A stretch of 64,000 nt of DNA from an uncultured Bacteroidales bacterium (GTDB lineage Bacteria; Bacteroidota; Bacteroidia; Bacteroidales; Bacteroidaceae). Made by a program: the position numbers and the translations under genes. Below, piece after piece: positions 26,520-35,532 of the stretch. The DNA lies in the NCBI GenBank assembly GCA_902779085.1, contig CACYZY010000001.1:248001-312000 (forward strand). The letters are read 5' to 3'. The notes beneath the pieces are model-generated. The model saw nothing but the letters and a program-made list of their open reading frames with translations. It was not told where the DNA came from and ran no database searches. Numbering within the stretch: position 1 is the stretch's first letter; each line of letters opens with the position of its first letter.

Positions 26520-28208
26520 ATGATATCAGGTTCAGAAGCTTTGATGCGTGCTTTAGAGCACCAAGGTGTGAAGACAATTTTTGGCTATCCAGGAGGTAGC
26601 ATTATGCCTGTGTATGATGCCTTATATGACCATACAGATAAGTTGCATCACGTGCTGGTGAGACATGAGCAAGGAGCAGCCCATGCGGCTGAAGGATTTG
26701 CACGCGTGTCAGGCGAAGTGGGTGTATGCCTTGTGACTAGTGGCCCAGGTGCCACAAATACTGTTACAGGCATTGCCGATGCTATGATTGACAGTACCCC
26801 AATCGTGGTAATTGCCGGCCAGGTGGGTGTGAGCGCTTTGGGTACAGATGCTTTTCAGGAGGTTGATTGGGTAGGTTTAACACAGCCAATCTCCAAGTGG
26901 AGTTACATGATTCGCGATGCCAACGACATTGCCCAGGCAGTGGCACGGGCTTTCTATATAGCTAAGAGTGGTCGTCCTGGTCCTGTGGTACTCGATTTCC
27001 CCAAGAGTGCTCAAACCCAAATGATAGACTATCAACCTGCCGAAGCAAAATATATACGTAGCTATGATCCTGTACCCGACACTGATATGTTAGCGGTAGA
27101 GCAGGCTGCTGAGCTGATAAATAATGCCAAACGTCCATTTATGTTGGTAGGACAGGGAGTCGAATTGGGCAATGCTCATCAGGAACTGCTTGACTTCATT
27201 GAGAAGGCAGATATCCCATGTGGTACAACTATGTTGGGACTCTCAGCACTTCCATATAACCACCCTTTGAACAAGGGTATGCTGGGCATGCATGGCAATA
27301 TCGGACCTAATGTGAATACTAATAAATGTGATGTACTGATAGCTGTGGGTATGCGATTTAGTGACCGCGTAACAGGCTATCTGCCTAACTATGCAAAGCA
27401 AGCAAAGATTATCCATTTTGATATAGATCCAGCTGAAATAAATAAGAATGTAAAGGTAGATGTGGCTGTCTTAGGCGATTGCAAGAACACTTTGCGTGTA
27501 GTGGGTGAGAAGTTGAATCCTGCTAAACATGAAAAATGGTCGGATAGTTTCACTACCTATGAAAAACTGGAATATGATAAAGTTATATATAACGAACTGA
27601 ACCCTAAGACAAAGACGCTAAGTTATGGTGAAGTGGTGCATGCCGTTGCAGAAGCCACAAAGCATGAGGGTATCCTGGTAACTGATGTAGGTCAGAACCA
27701 GTTGACTTCAGCCCGCTATTTCCATCTGTTGAACAAACGTAGTATAGTAACATCAGGAGGTTTGGGTACCATGGGATTCGGCTTACCAGCAGCTATCGGC
27801 GCTACCTTTGGAGCTCCTGACAGAACAGTATGCCTTTTCGTTGGTGATGGTGGCATCCAGATGACTATTGAGGAGTTTGGCACTATCATGGAATATGGAT
27901 GTCCTGTAAAAGTGATTATCCTGAATAATCATTTTCTGGGCAATGTGCGTCAGTGGCAGGAATTGTTCTTCAATCGGCGTTACTCGTTTACGCACATGAT
28001 GAATCCTGACTATATGAAAATTGCTGAGGCTTACAATATCCCAGCCTTGCGGGTGATGGAACGTGAAGACTTGTCAGTAGCTGTCAACAAGATGTTGACC
28101 ACCGATGGTCCATTTATCTTGGAGGCAGTGGTTACTGAAGAAGAGAACGTGCTGCCGATGACACCTCCTGGAAGTGCCATTAGTGAAATAATGCTTGAAA
28201 CGGAATAA
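26520..28208 (+). CDS. ilvB: Acetolactate synthase, large subunit
   Basis: A 562-residue ThDP-dependent catalytic subunit of acetohydroxyacid synthase, the committed step of branched-chain amino acid synthesis. Catalytic Glu50 is in RHEQGAAHAAEGFAR, the FAD-binding middle domain carries VGMRFSDRVTGY, and the ThDP/Mg motif GDG...NN is GDGGIQMTIEEF to ILNNHFLGN. ilvN follows after 3 bases, matching the two-subunit enzyme. Confidence 0.97.
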   Translation: MISGSEALMRALEHQGVKTIFGYPGGSIMPVYDALYDHTDKLHHVLVRHEQGAAHAAEGFARVSGEVGVCLVTSGPGATNTVTGIADAMIDSTPIVVIAGQVGVSALGTDAFQEVDWVGLTQPISKWSYMIRDANDIAQAVARAFYIAKSGRPGPVVLDFPKSAQTQMIDYQPAEAKYIRSYDPVPDTDMLAVEQAAELINNAKRPFMLVGQGVELGNAHQELLDFIEKADIPCGTTMLGLSALPYNHPLNKGMLGMHGNIGPNVNTNKCDVLIAVGMRFSDRVTGYLPNYAKQAKIIHFDIDPAEINKNVKVDVAVLGDCKNTLRVVGEKLNPAKHEKWSDSFTTYEKLEYDKVIYNELNPKTKTLSYGEVVHAVAEATKHEGILVTDVGQNQLTSARYFHLLNKRSIVTSGGLGTMGFGLPAAIGATFGAPDRTVCLFVGDGGIQMTIEEFGTIMEYGCPVKVIILNNHFLGNVRQWQELFFNRRYSFTHMMNPDYMKIAEAYNIPALRVMEREDLSVAVNKMLTTDGPFILEAVVTEEENVLPMTPPGSAISEIMLETE

Positions 28209-28211
28209 GTT

Positions 28212-28763
28212 ATGGAACAAAAACTATATACGATTATCGTACATTCAGAGAATGTGGCAGGTGTACTGAACCAGGTGACAGCCGTTTTTACACGTAGGCA
28301 GATTAATATTGAGAGTCTGAACGTGTCCGCATCCTCTATCCCTGGTGTACATAAATACACTATCACAGCATTGACCGATCCTGATACGATGGAGAAGGTG
28401 GCGAAACAAATCAGTAAGAAGATTGATGTGGTACAAACGCAGTATTATACAGACGACGAGGTGTTCCAGCACGAGATTGCTTTGTATAAACTAAAGACGC
28501 ACATTTTAGAGGCCAATCGCGAAGTGGGTCGCGTGATTCGTAGGTTCAATGCCCGTATTGTGGAGGTAAATGCTACCTATTCAATTGTGGTTCATGATGG
28601 CATGAGTTCTGAACTGACTGCCATGAATGAGCAATTGATGCAACTAGGTTGCGTACTGCAGTTTGTGAGGACTGGTCGTGTTGTAGTTACTAAGAGCAGT
28701 TTTGAAAGAGTGGACGAGTACCTCGAGAAACGTGGTAAGAAATACGAACAGAGGGGAATATGA
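28212..28763 (+). CDS. ilvN: Acetolactate synthase, regulatory small subunit
   Basis: A 183-residue ACT-domain subunit that confers feedback control by valine. The N-terminal ACT domain covers YTIIVHSENVAGVLNQVTAVF and the INIESLNVSAS strand (about residues 6-45). A second, C-terminal ALS_ss domain follows from about residue 85. The four-base overlap with the downstream thioesterase gene (ATGA) indicates translational coupling. Confidence 0.95.
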   Translation: MEQKLYTIIVHSENVAGVLNQVTAVFTRRQINIESLNVSASSIPGVHKYTITALTDPDTMEKVAKQISKKIDVVQTQYYTDDEVFQHEIALYKLKTHILEANREVGRVIRRFNARIVEVNATYSIVVHDGMSSELTAMNEQLMQLGCVLQFVRTGRVVVTKSSFERVDEYLEKRGKKYEQRGI

Positions 28764-29512
28764 GCGAATTAGGTAAGATAGGTACTTATCAGTTTGTGGC
28801 CGAGCCGTTTCATGTGGATTATACAGGGCACCTGACCATCGGTGTACTGGGTAACCACCTGTTGAATGTGGCGGGTTTTCATTCTCATGATAGAGGTTTT
28901 GGCATCGACCGACTAAACAAGGAGCATTATACTTGGGTTCTTTCAAGATTGGCGCTGGAGATGCTTTCCGATCTGCCTTACCAGTATGAACCTTTTACCA
29001 TCGAAACATGGGTAGAAAATGTGTATCGCTTGTTTACTGACCGTAATTTTGCCGTGCTCGACAAAGACGCAAAACCAGTGGCATATGCTCGTTCGGTTTG
29101 GGCGATGATTGATACAGAAACTCGCAAACCTGTTGACTTGATGGCGATACATGATGGTGATATTGCTGGATATATCTGTGACAGAGAATGTCCTATTGAT
29201 AAGCCGTCACGTATCAAGGTGAACAATCAGGAACCTGCCGAGGTATTACCAGTGCGTTATAGCGATATGGACATCAATGGTCATGTGAACAGCATCCGTT
29301 ATATAGAACATATCCTCGACCTGTTTCCTGTTGATGCTTTTAAGGTAAAGAAAGTACACAGGTTTGAGATGGCATACGTTGCGGAGACGATGGCTACAGA
29401 CAGCATGGCTTTTTATGTTGACAAGTTGAACGATGACAATTTTGATATTGAAGTGAAAAAGAACCAGGCCGATGTGGTCTGCCGTTCAAAAGTGATATTT
29501 GAAAATAGGTAA
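28760..29512 (+). CDS. Acyl-ACP thioesterase (double hotdog)
   Basis: A 250-residue cytoplasmic protein of the FatA/FatB-like acyl-ACP thioesterase family (PF01643), which releases fatty acids from acyl carrier protein. Two hotdog folds are apparent. The second carries the catalytic Asn/His segment DMDINGHVNSIRY (about residues 170-182), and an N-terminal IDRLNKEHYTWVLSRLALEM corresponds to the family's substrate-facing helix. Its position between ilvN and ilvC is unusual for a fatty-acid enzyme. One inference is a link with branched-chain acyl groups made from the same keto acids. Confidence 0.88.
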   Translation: MSELGKIGTYQFVAEPFHVDYTGHLTIGVLGNHLLNVAGFHSHDRGFGIDRLNKEHYTWVLSRLALEMLSDLPYQYEPFTIETWVENVYRLFTDRNFAVLDKDAKPVAYARSVWAMIDTETRKPVDLMAIHDGDIAGYICDRECPIDKPSRIKVNNQEPAEVLPVRYSDMDINGHVNSIRYIEHILDLFPVDAFKVKKVHRFEMAYVAETMATDSMAFYVDKLNDDNFDIEVKKNQADVVCRSKVIFENR

Positions 29513-29533
29513 AACTAAATAACTAAATTAAGT

Positions 29534-30577
29534 ATGGCAAAAATGAATTTTGGTGGTGTCATCGAGGAAGTGATGACACGTGAAGAGTTTCCTTTGGAGA
29601 AGGCTCGTGAGGTATTGAAAGATGAAACTATTGCTGTTATTGGCTATGGCGTTCAGGGTCCTGGTCAGGCATGCAACCTGCGTGACAATGGCTTTAACGT
29701 CATCGTTGGTCAGCGTCAGGGCAAGACTTTTGAGAAGGCTATTGCTGATGGTTGGGTACCAGGTAAGACGCTCTTCTCTATCGAGGAGGCTGCGACTAAA
29801 GGTACTATCGTAATGTGTTTGCTCTCTGATGCAGCTGTTATGTCTGTTTGGCCTACACTGAAGAAGTGCTTGCAGCCAGGTAACGCCCTCTATTTCTCTC
29901 ATGGTTTCGCAATTACTTGGAACGACCGCACAGGTTGTGTCCCTCAGAAAGATATCGATGTGATCATGGTGGCTCCTAAGGGTTCAGGTACTTCACTGCG
30001 TACCATGTTCCTTGAAGGTCGTGGTTTGAACTCATCATACGCAGTATATCAGGATGCTACAGGAAAGGCACTTGACCGTACACTGGCATTAGGTATCGGT
30101 ATCGGTTCCGGCTATCTGTTTGAGACAACCTTCCAGCGCGAAGCTACTTCTGACCTTACTGGTGAGCGTGGCTCACTGATGGGTGCTATCCAGGGCTTGC
30201 TGCTGGCCCAGTATGAAGTGTTGCGTGAGAACGGTCACTCTCCTTCAGAGGCTTTCAACGAGACCGTTGAGGAACTGACTCAATCATTGATGCCTTTGTT
30301 TGCTCAGAAGGGTATGGACTGGATGTATGCCAACTGCTCAACTACCGCACAGCGTGGCGCTTTGGACTGGATGGGCCCGTTCCACGATGCTATCAAACCA
30401 GTAGTTGAGAAGTTGTATGCTAGTGTGAAATGTGGTAACGAGGCTCAGATCTCAATCGATGCCAACTCAAAACCAGACTACCGTGTAGGTCTCGAGAAGG
30501 AGCTTGCTGCATTGCACGATTCAGAGATGTGGCGTACAGCTGAGGTGGTTCGTCAGCTTCGTCCTGAGAACAATTAA
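29534..30577 (+). CDS. ilvC: Ketol-acid reductoisomerase (class I)
   Basis: A 347-residue enzyme that isomerises and reduces acetolactate and acetohydroxybutyrate. The Rossmann motif is VIGYGVQGPGQACNLRDNG (about residues 36-54), and the cofactor loop reads VGQRQGKTFEKA. A catalytic metal/substrate helix region is found in DLTGERGSLMGAIQG and ETVEELTQSLMPLFAQKGMD. Length fits the short class I form. It is the last ilv gene, and a strong terminator follows 24 bases later. No leu genes are present in the window. Confidence 0.95.
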   Translation: MAKMNFGGVIEEVMTREEFPLEKAREVLKDETIAVIGYGVQGPGQACNLRDNGFNVIVGQRQGKTFEKAIADGWVPGKTLFSIEEAATKGTIVMCLLSDAAVMSVWPTLKKCLQPGNALYFSHGFAITWNDRTGCVPQKDIDVIMVAPKGSGTSLRTMFLEGRGLNSSYAVYQDATGKALDRTLALGIGIGSGYLFETTFQREATSDLTGERGSLMGAIQGLLLAQYEVLRENGHSPSEAFNETVEELTQSLMPLFAQKGMDWMYANCSTTAQRGALDWMGPFHDAIKPVVEKLYASVKCGNEAQISIDANSKPDYRVGLEKELAALHDSEMWRTAEVVRQLRPENN

Positions 30578-30601
30578 TCAGTTTTATTAGATGATAAAAG
30601 T

Positions 30602-30633
30602 AGGGGAGTCTTCTCGTAAAGACTCCCCTTTTT
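30602..30633 (+). terminator. ilv operon terminator
   Basis: Perfect 11-bp stem AGGGGAGTCTT (30602-30612) / AAGACTCCCCT (30619-30629), a 6-base loop and a T5 tail at 30629-30633. Confidence 0.9.
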
Positions 30634-30668
30634 CTCTATTTCGTAAAGCTAACAGGGGACATATAGAA

Positions 30669-30752
30669 AGTAAACCTTATGTTTACTAATTAGTAAACCT
30701 ATAGCTTGAAGGAAGCAAACCTATGGTTTTATAGTAGCAAATAATAGGTTTG
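30669..30752. repeat. Palindromic and phased AAACC repeats
   Basis: This lies in the 306-base gap between ilvC and the esterase gene. It contains an 18-bp perfect palindrome GTTTACTAATTAGTAAAC (30681-30698). Three direct AAACC(T)TAT copies start at 30672, 30695 and 30717 (22-23 bases apart), and an inverted 9-bp pair CAAACCTAT (30716-30724) / ATAGGTTTG (30744-30752) follows. It shares the GTTTAC/GTAAAC dyad with the element at 14021-14037. Nothing else is recognised in this gap. Confidence 0.65.
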
Positions 30753-30883
30753 AAAGAAATACCCCCCCACAATCTTCAAGAGTGTTTTCATACGAAAAGG
30801 CAGGGAAATTATAAGGAAAACTCTTGGTTGAGAATGAAATTATTGCTATTATTGTGCAGTCAATCTTTAAAACTAATAGCAAT

Positions 30884-32518
30884 ATGAAAAAACTTTCTTT
30901 CTTAACGCTGTGTGCAAGTGCCCTGCTGATGGGACTTTCTGCTTGCACAGGCAATCAGAACAACAATGCTGCTACCAATGAGGCTGATGAGCAGCAGGTG
31001 TTTATCGGTGACGACATCGCTATTGCACAGACCCAATACGGTAAGGTGCAGGGCTTCATGTCAAGGGATGTTTACACATTCTTGGGTGTGCGCTATGGTG
31101 CCAGCACAGAGGGTGCCAACCGCTTTATGCCTCCACAGGAGCCGGAACCTTGGGAGGGTGTTGTTCCTGCTATGGTGTATGGCTATTGTGCTCCTCAGAA
31201 TGAGCCTAACTATGCCAACAATCCTGGTGTGTGGCGTGACCATTGGAACTATAGCAACCTGAGCGAGGATTGCTTGTTTGTGAATGTATGGACAAAGGGT
31301 CTGAATGATGGTAAGAAGCGTCCTGTTATGGTGTGGTTCCATGGTGGCGGCTATGCTGCTGGTAACGGCATTGAGCAGGATGGCTATCATGGTGAAAACC
31401 TGGCTCGCTATGGCGATATCGTATTCGTATCTGTCAACCATCGTTTGAATGCTTTCGGCTTCAGTGATTTCTCTGGCGTCAATGCTAAGTATGAGGATTC
31501 TGGCAATGCTGGTACGCTGGATATGGTTGCTGCTTTGAAGTGGGTGAACAAGAACATCGAGAATTTTGGTGGTGATCCTAATAACGTGACTATCATGGGC
31601 CAATCAGGTGGTGGCGCTAAGGTCTGCACACTGGTAGCTATGCCTGAGACCAAGGGTTTGGTACACAAGGCTGTGGCACTGAGTGGTAACTCAAACAACG
31701 CTCTGTCACAAAATTATAGCCGTGAGTTGGGTAAGTTTATCGTGAAATATAGCAAGAAGACTGTAGAGCAGCTCCAGCAAATGCCTTGGAAGGAATACTT
31801 GGCAATGGCTAATGCAGCTGTTCAGGAGTTCAATAAGACTCAGAACCAGGGTGGTGGCATGATGCGTGGTGGCTTCCAGCCTGTAGCTGACGGCAAGCAC
31901 ATTCCTGCTGCTGGTTATTTTGATGACCTGAACGCTCCTTCTTCACAAGTGCCTATGATTTATTGCTCAACTATGGCTGAGTTCAGTCCTGCACAGGCTA
32001 ATCCTGAACTGGAGAACCTGGATGCAGAAGGCTTGGGTAAATACTTAGACCAGCGTTATCCTGGTAAGGGTGCCGCTGTAGCAGCTGCTTATCAGAAGGC
32101 ATTCCCACAGGCTAATGCAGGTGACATCATCGGTATGGCTACAAGTCCTCGTACGGGCATTGTCAACAATGTCAGCCTGAAGGCAAAGCAGGGTGCTCCT
32201 GTTTATCTGGCATGGTTTGGCTTCAATCCTCCTACGTTTGGTGGCCGTGCACGTGCTTTCCACTGCATCGATATCTGCTTCTGGTATCGTAACACTGACC
32301 GTATGGTGACCCACTCAGGTGGTGGCAAGCGTCCTCGCGACCTGTCTAATAAGATGTCTGACGCATTACTGTCATTCATGCGTACTGGCAATCCTAATTG
32401 TGGTGCATTACCTGAATGGCCTGCTTTCAATGATACTGACAAGCCGACCATGATCCTGAACGATGTTTGCGAAGTTCGTAACAATCCTGATGGAGAGGCT
32501 TTGGCAGCAATGCAATGA
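30884..32518 (+). CDS. Lipoprotein type-B carboxylesterase
   Basis: A 544-residue alpha/beta-hydrolase of the carboxylesterase B family, probably cleaving ester bonds of acylated sugars or aromatic esters. An SPII signal peptide ends in LSAC with lipidated Cys21, so it is anchored in an envelope membrane. The nucleophile Ser241 lies in MGQSGGGAKV, the oxyanion-hole region is FHGGGYAAGNG, and ENLDAEGLG and RAFHCIDICFWY hold candidate acidic and His members of the triad. I chose ATG 30884 because upstream codons do not form a signal peptide. It is closely related to the esterase at 35533-37200 (GDDIAIA-TQYGKVQG and NRFMPPQ-PEPW blocks shared). Confidence 0.9.
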   Translation: MKKLSFLTLCASALLMGLSACTGNQNNNAATNEADEQQVFIGDDIAIAQTQYGKVQGFMSRDVYTFLGVRYGASTEGANRFMPPQEPEPWEGVVPAMVYGYCAPQNEPNYANNPGVWRDHWNYSNLSEDCLFVNVWTKGLNDGKKRPVMVWFHGGGYAAGNGIEQDGYHGENLARYGDIVFVSVNHRLNAFGFSDFSGVNAKYEDSGNAGTLDMVAALKWVNKNIENFGGDPNNVTIMGQSGGGAKVCTLVAMPETKGLVHKAVALSGNSNNALSQNYSRELGKFIVKYSKKTVEQLQQMPWKEYLAMANAAVQEFNKTQNQGGGMMRGGFQPVADGKHIPAAGYFDDLNAPSSQVPMIYCSTMAEFSPAQANPELENLDAEGLGKYLDQRYPGKGAAVAAAYQKAFPQANAGDIIGMATSPRTGIVNNVSLKAKQGAPVYLAWFGFNPPTFGGRARAFHCIDICFWYRNTDRMVTHSGGGKRPRDLSNKMSDALLSFMRTGNPNCGALPEWPAFNDTDKPTMILNDVCEVRNNPDGEALAAMQ

Positions 32519-32540
32519 TTGATGCAGAGCAAAGATAAAA

Positions 32541-32572
32541 AGAAATCCCTCGCCAACGTGCGGGGGATTTCT
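32541..32572 (+). terminator. Terminator after the carboxylesterase
   Basis: Arms at 32541-32553 and 32560-32572 pair at 12 of 13 positions (one T-G) around a 6-base loop. The inner part, CTCGCCAACGTGCGGGGGATTT, nearly repeats at 48605-48626. Confidence 0.75.
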
Positions 32573-32640
32573 TATATTCCAGACTTATACCTGTCTTCCC
32601 TATTCTGGCTTAAGACTGTTTAATAAAAAAAGATAGTAAC

Positions 32641-32961
32641 AGTAAAGAGCGTAGAGTATATGCAGGTGACAGGAAGAAGACAGGTTTTACCATACCACTA
32701 TTATAGCCTGTCCTGGGGATACTGGACAAGTATGGAGGCAAGCTCCCAATAATAAGTAATGTCAAGTATAATGAATATCTGAAAGTAGTGGCTCAGGCAG
32801 CAGGAATAGACGATAAGCCTGTAAGTTCTCACTGGGCAATGCATACTGCTGCTACGTTGCAGCTTAATGAGGGGATTGATATACAGGTCGTATTAAAGAT
32901 ATGTGGGTACTCATCTACAGGGATTACTGAAAGGATGTATGTCAAGCTGCTTGACGTGTAA
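32641..32961 (+). pseudogene. Tyrosine recombinase C-terminal remnant
   Basis: In frame 1 modulo 3 the translation reads GDRKKTGFTIPLL, a TAG at 32704-32706, then PVLGILDKYGGKLPIISNVKYNEYL (in part) and SSHWAMHTAATLQLNEGID, then ICGYSSTGITERMYVKL before TAA 32959-32961. This matches the catalytic domain of Bacteroidetes phage/transposon integrases: IPLLP...ILDKY, the H-x-x-R-H box and the final Tyr. The box Arg is replaced by Met (HWAMHT), the N-terminal and core-binding domains are gone, and there is an in-frame stop, so it cannot be functional. It sits between the two terminators of the flanking transcripts, at the edge of the PUL. Confidence 0.85.
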
Positions 32962-32989
32962 ATGTGTTTAGATAGGAAATTTTTTGTAG

Positions 32990-33019
32990 AAAAAATAGAG
33001 GGTGTGATATCACACCCTC
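32990..33019 (-). terminator. Terminator of the PUL operon
   Basis: A perfect 22-bp palindrome (32998-33019; arms GAGGGTGTGAT / ATCACACCCTC) followed on the minus strand by TA and six T residues. It lies 80 bases past the stop of the last PUL gene. Confidence 0.85.
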
Positions 33020-33098
33020 AAAGAATTCATCATTTTTATTAGAAAAATACAAGAAGAGCAACTTCTTGGTGCTTATAGTATTAATAAATATATGTACT

Positions 33099-34415
33099 CT
33101 ATTTCCAAAGGAAGTTCTCAGAAATATGTGCCAAAACTTCACGCCAGAATACCCATTGGTGCCCGAAAGGTTCTTCTGCTTGAGTCTTAAATGGAACACC
33201 TGCGTCATTCATGCCGAATATAAAAGAATAAAAACTCCCTTCGCCACCTTTGGCTTGTCGTGATTCTGGATTAAGAACAGCCTCAACTTTGACAAAGTCA
33301 TATAAACCTGCAGTAACAAAGATTTTCTTTTGCTTCAAAATGGGATTGGAAAAATCAAGAGTGATGTCTTTGGTCCAAGGTGCGCTCATAGCTGTATAGT
33401 AGTTGAACAATTCTGGCCGGTTAATGAGGGTATACATTACAGTAGCTCCTCCCATTGAGAGACCTGCCATGGCTCGACGATTGACATCCTTAGAGACGTT
33501 ATAATGATTTGTTGCATAAGGAAGTATCTCGTTTTCAATAGAATTTACGATATTATCGCGTTTCCACGAGAAATTACTTCCGTTGGGCATGATAACAACA
33601 GTAGGTTCCATCTTTCCTTCCGCTATTACATTGTCAAGAATATTTGCTGCACCATTATTGAGCCAACTGGATTCTGTGCCACCACCACCATGAAGAAGGA
33701 ACAATAGGGGATAAGCTTCAGCCCGATTGGGGTCATAGCCTTTTGGCAAGTATACAGCCATGTGTACGGGTATGTCGAGAACATTTGAAGGAACTTCTAC
33801 GAATGACACAGTACCACGATCTTCTGGCTTGGCAGGAGCTTCGATACTTGAGTCGCGGCTCAGATTCTGCTTGAAAGAATCATAAGGTACATATACTTTG
33901 CTATAAGTATCCTCTCCTTTCAAATCACTTAGTGGGGCATCGCGGTGATAGGGCGGATTGACGGGATCTGAAGCTTCGATGGCTCCAGTTAGATCGTTTA
34001 CATCTGTCTGGTCGCCATCAATGTAGTACTTATATTTATAGGTCCCGCTGGGTAATGGAAATGTAATGGACCAGATTCCTGTGGTTTGGTCCTTGCTCAT
34101 TTCATAAACAGGCCAATCTTTGGTACCCCATAGGGTGTAACCATTTTGCCATTCATATGGAGTGGCATTGGTGCTGGTACGCATAGTACCATCGGCCAAA
34201 GAAGAGAAAAGCCATTCACCTTTGATACGCATGCGCTTTGCATCAGGATTCTGATAGCAGAATTTCACCTCATAACCAGTTGGTGATGAGGAAGATTTTA
34301 TCACAGTGGTCTGCTGTATTGACGATAGATCAGCTTCCTTGTTATCTTGCTGCTTGCTACAGCCACTTATGATTATAATTATCGCAATGAATAATATTCG
34401 AGTAGTCATATTCAT
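33099..34415 (-). CDS. CE1-like esterase lipoprotein with N-terminal E-set domain
   Basis: A 438-residue secreted lipoprotein: the hydrophobic leader ends in ISGC (Cys19). Residues about 45-150 form an E-set/CBM48-like domain (GEWLFSS ... WSITFPLPSGTYKYKYYIDG), as in esterases of the ferulate/acetyl-xylan type. The C-terminal alpha/beta-hydrolase has the oxyanion segment LLFLLHGGGGTESSW, nucleophile Ser320 in MAGLSMGGATV and a final GHQWVFWRE with the His. It probably removes acyl or feruloyl groups from a glycan or glycoside. It is the last gene of the seven-gene minus-strand operon. Confidence 0.85.
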   Translation of the reverse strand: MNMTTRILFIAIIIIISGCSKQQDNKEADLSSIQQTTVIKSSSSPTGYEVKFCYQNPDAKRMRIKGEWLFSSLADGTMRTSTNATPYEWQNGYTLWGTKDWPVYEMSKDQTTGIWSITFPLPSGTYKYKYYIDGDQTDVNDLTGAIEASDPVNPPYHRDAPLSDLKGEDTYSKVYVPYDSFKQNLSRDSSIEAPAKPEDRGTVSFVEVPSNVLDIPVHMAVYLPKGYDPNRAEAYPLLFLLHGGGGTESSWLNNGAANILDNVIAEGKMEPTVVIMPNGSNFSWKRDNIVNSIENEILPYATNHYNVSKDVNRRAMAGLSMGGATVMYTLINRPELFNYYTAMSAPWTKDITLDFSNPILKQKKIFVTAGLYDFVKVEAVLNPESRQAKGGEGSFYSFIFGMNDAGVPFKTQAEEPFGHQWVFWREVLAHISENFLWK

Positions 34416-34441
34416 ACCATTTTTTTGATTAATAGTTTTTT

Positions 34442-35419
34442 TTATACAGTAATACTGTGGTCTATTACAGCTTTTACCTTTTGATAACTAGTCTTTAGTA
34501 TTTCTCTTACATCCATTTGTTCCCAGTATCCTTTGTTGAAGATTTCAATAGAAAGTGCCCCTTTAAAACCTTGTTCACGCAATTTAGGAATTACGGATTG
34601 GAAAGGACAAATACCATCTCCGGGAAAGATACGGTCGGAATCACGCAAATCTGAAATATGGATATTTGCTGGATAATCATTAATATGGAAAACTGGCAGC
34701 ATGGCGCCATTAAGTAAGTTCAGACTCTCAAAGCTGCCACCTCCTCTGTAGATGTGGTAAAAATCAAGTAGTAAAGAAGCTTTAGGATGCCCTGTACCCA
34801 TAGCCATGGCTGTAGCCTTGTCAAGGGTATTGATGACTCCTGCCCCCCATAACTCAAGCAGAGGGGTAACCCCATATTCGTCACCCATCTCTAAAATCCG
34901 AAGGAAACGGTTACTATATTCAGGCATCATTTCGGGAATAAACTGGTCTATCCCTTGTATTGGTGCTGCCACGAACTGACTTCCTAAGGATGCACTGACC
35001 TCCATGTTGTGACGCATGGTCTTAATGCCATCTTCACGTTTTATAGGGTCATCTGCTGCCCAAGTTGAGAAGGCAATCATGTTCTCAAGTTTCAAGTTAG
35101 AATCATCTATAATCTTACGCAAAGTCGCATAGTCCCCACCTTTCTCAATATATGCATCCACTTCACTTACCCATAGTTCTATGCCATCAAATCCTGCTTC
35201 TGCACACAATTTGACCTGTTCGTCGACAGGCAGAGAATAGGCTCTAATGGTTGATGTATTGAGGCAGATCCGAAAAGGTTTCGATAAGAAGTTTTTCCCA
35301 CGTTGAACATCCTCACTTTTTTGAGGGGAAAAACATGAGTAATTTAGACCAATCATGCTTCCTGCGATAGCCATGCCTACCGCTTTAAGCATTTCTCTAC
35401 GTGAAATTTCATTGTTCAT
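34442..35419 (-). CDS. Sugar phosphate isomerase/epimerase-like TIM-barrel protein (exported)
   Basis: A 325-residue xylose-isomerase-like TIM barrel (AP endonuclease 2 superfamily). The N-terminus SRREMLKAVGMAIAGSMIG is a twin-arginine-type signal, with a possible lipobox Cys (NYSC). Metal-ligand-like segments include GFDGIELWVSEVDAY (Glu), LLELWGAG, LLLDFYHIYRGG, VFHINDYPA and ALSIEIFNKGYWEQ. Related proteins isomerise or epimerise keto-sugars and are often encoded beside Gfo/Idh/MocA and DUF1080 proteins. A periplasmic role acting on an oxidised sugar is inferred. Confidence 0.82.
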   Translation of the reverse strand: MNNEISRREMLKAVGMAIAGSMIGLNYSCFSPQKSEDVQRGKNFLSKPFRICLNTSTIRAYSLPVDEQVKLCAEAGFDGIELWVSEVDAYIEKGGDYATLRKIIDDSNLKLENMIAFSTWAADDPIKREDGIKTMRHNMEVSASLGSQFVAAPIQGIDQFIPEMMPEYSNRFLRILEMGDEYGVTPLLELWGAGVINTLDKATAMAMGTGHPKASLLLDFYHIYRGGGSFESLNLLNGAMLPVFHINDYPANIHISDLRDSDRIFPGDGICPFQSVIPKLREQGFKGALSIEIFNKGYWEQMDVREILKTSYQKVKAVIDHSITV

Positions 35420-35445
35420 CTTCTTGTTCCGTTTAATGGTTTGTT

Positions 35446-35491
35446 CAATATTATAGCAGGTATCTGGTGAACAAGTCCTGCTTAACTATTG
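35446..35491 (-). other. Imperfect intercistronic hairpin
   Basis: Between the type-B esterase and the TIM-barrel gene, 15-base arms at 35446-35460 and 35477-35491 pair at 12 positions, with AGCAGG/CCTGCT as the perfect core. No T-tract follows. It may mark an RNA processing or stability element. Confidence 0.4.
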
Positions 35492-35532
35492 AGACCTATT
35501 TTTTTATTAAACAATGTAAATAGCAGGCGTGT

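Noticed and set aside
32641-32961. A functional small integrase, or read-through of the TAG as an amino acid
   Set aside because: The domain is truncated, the box Arg is changed to Met, and nothing in the window suggests stop-codon reassignment.
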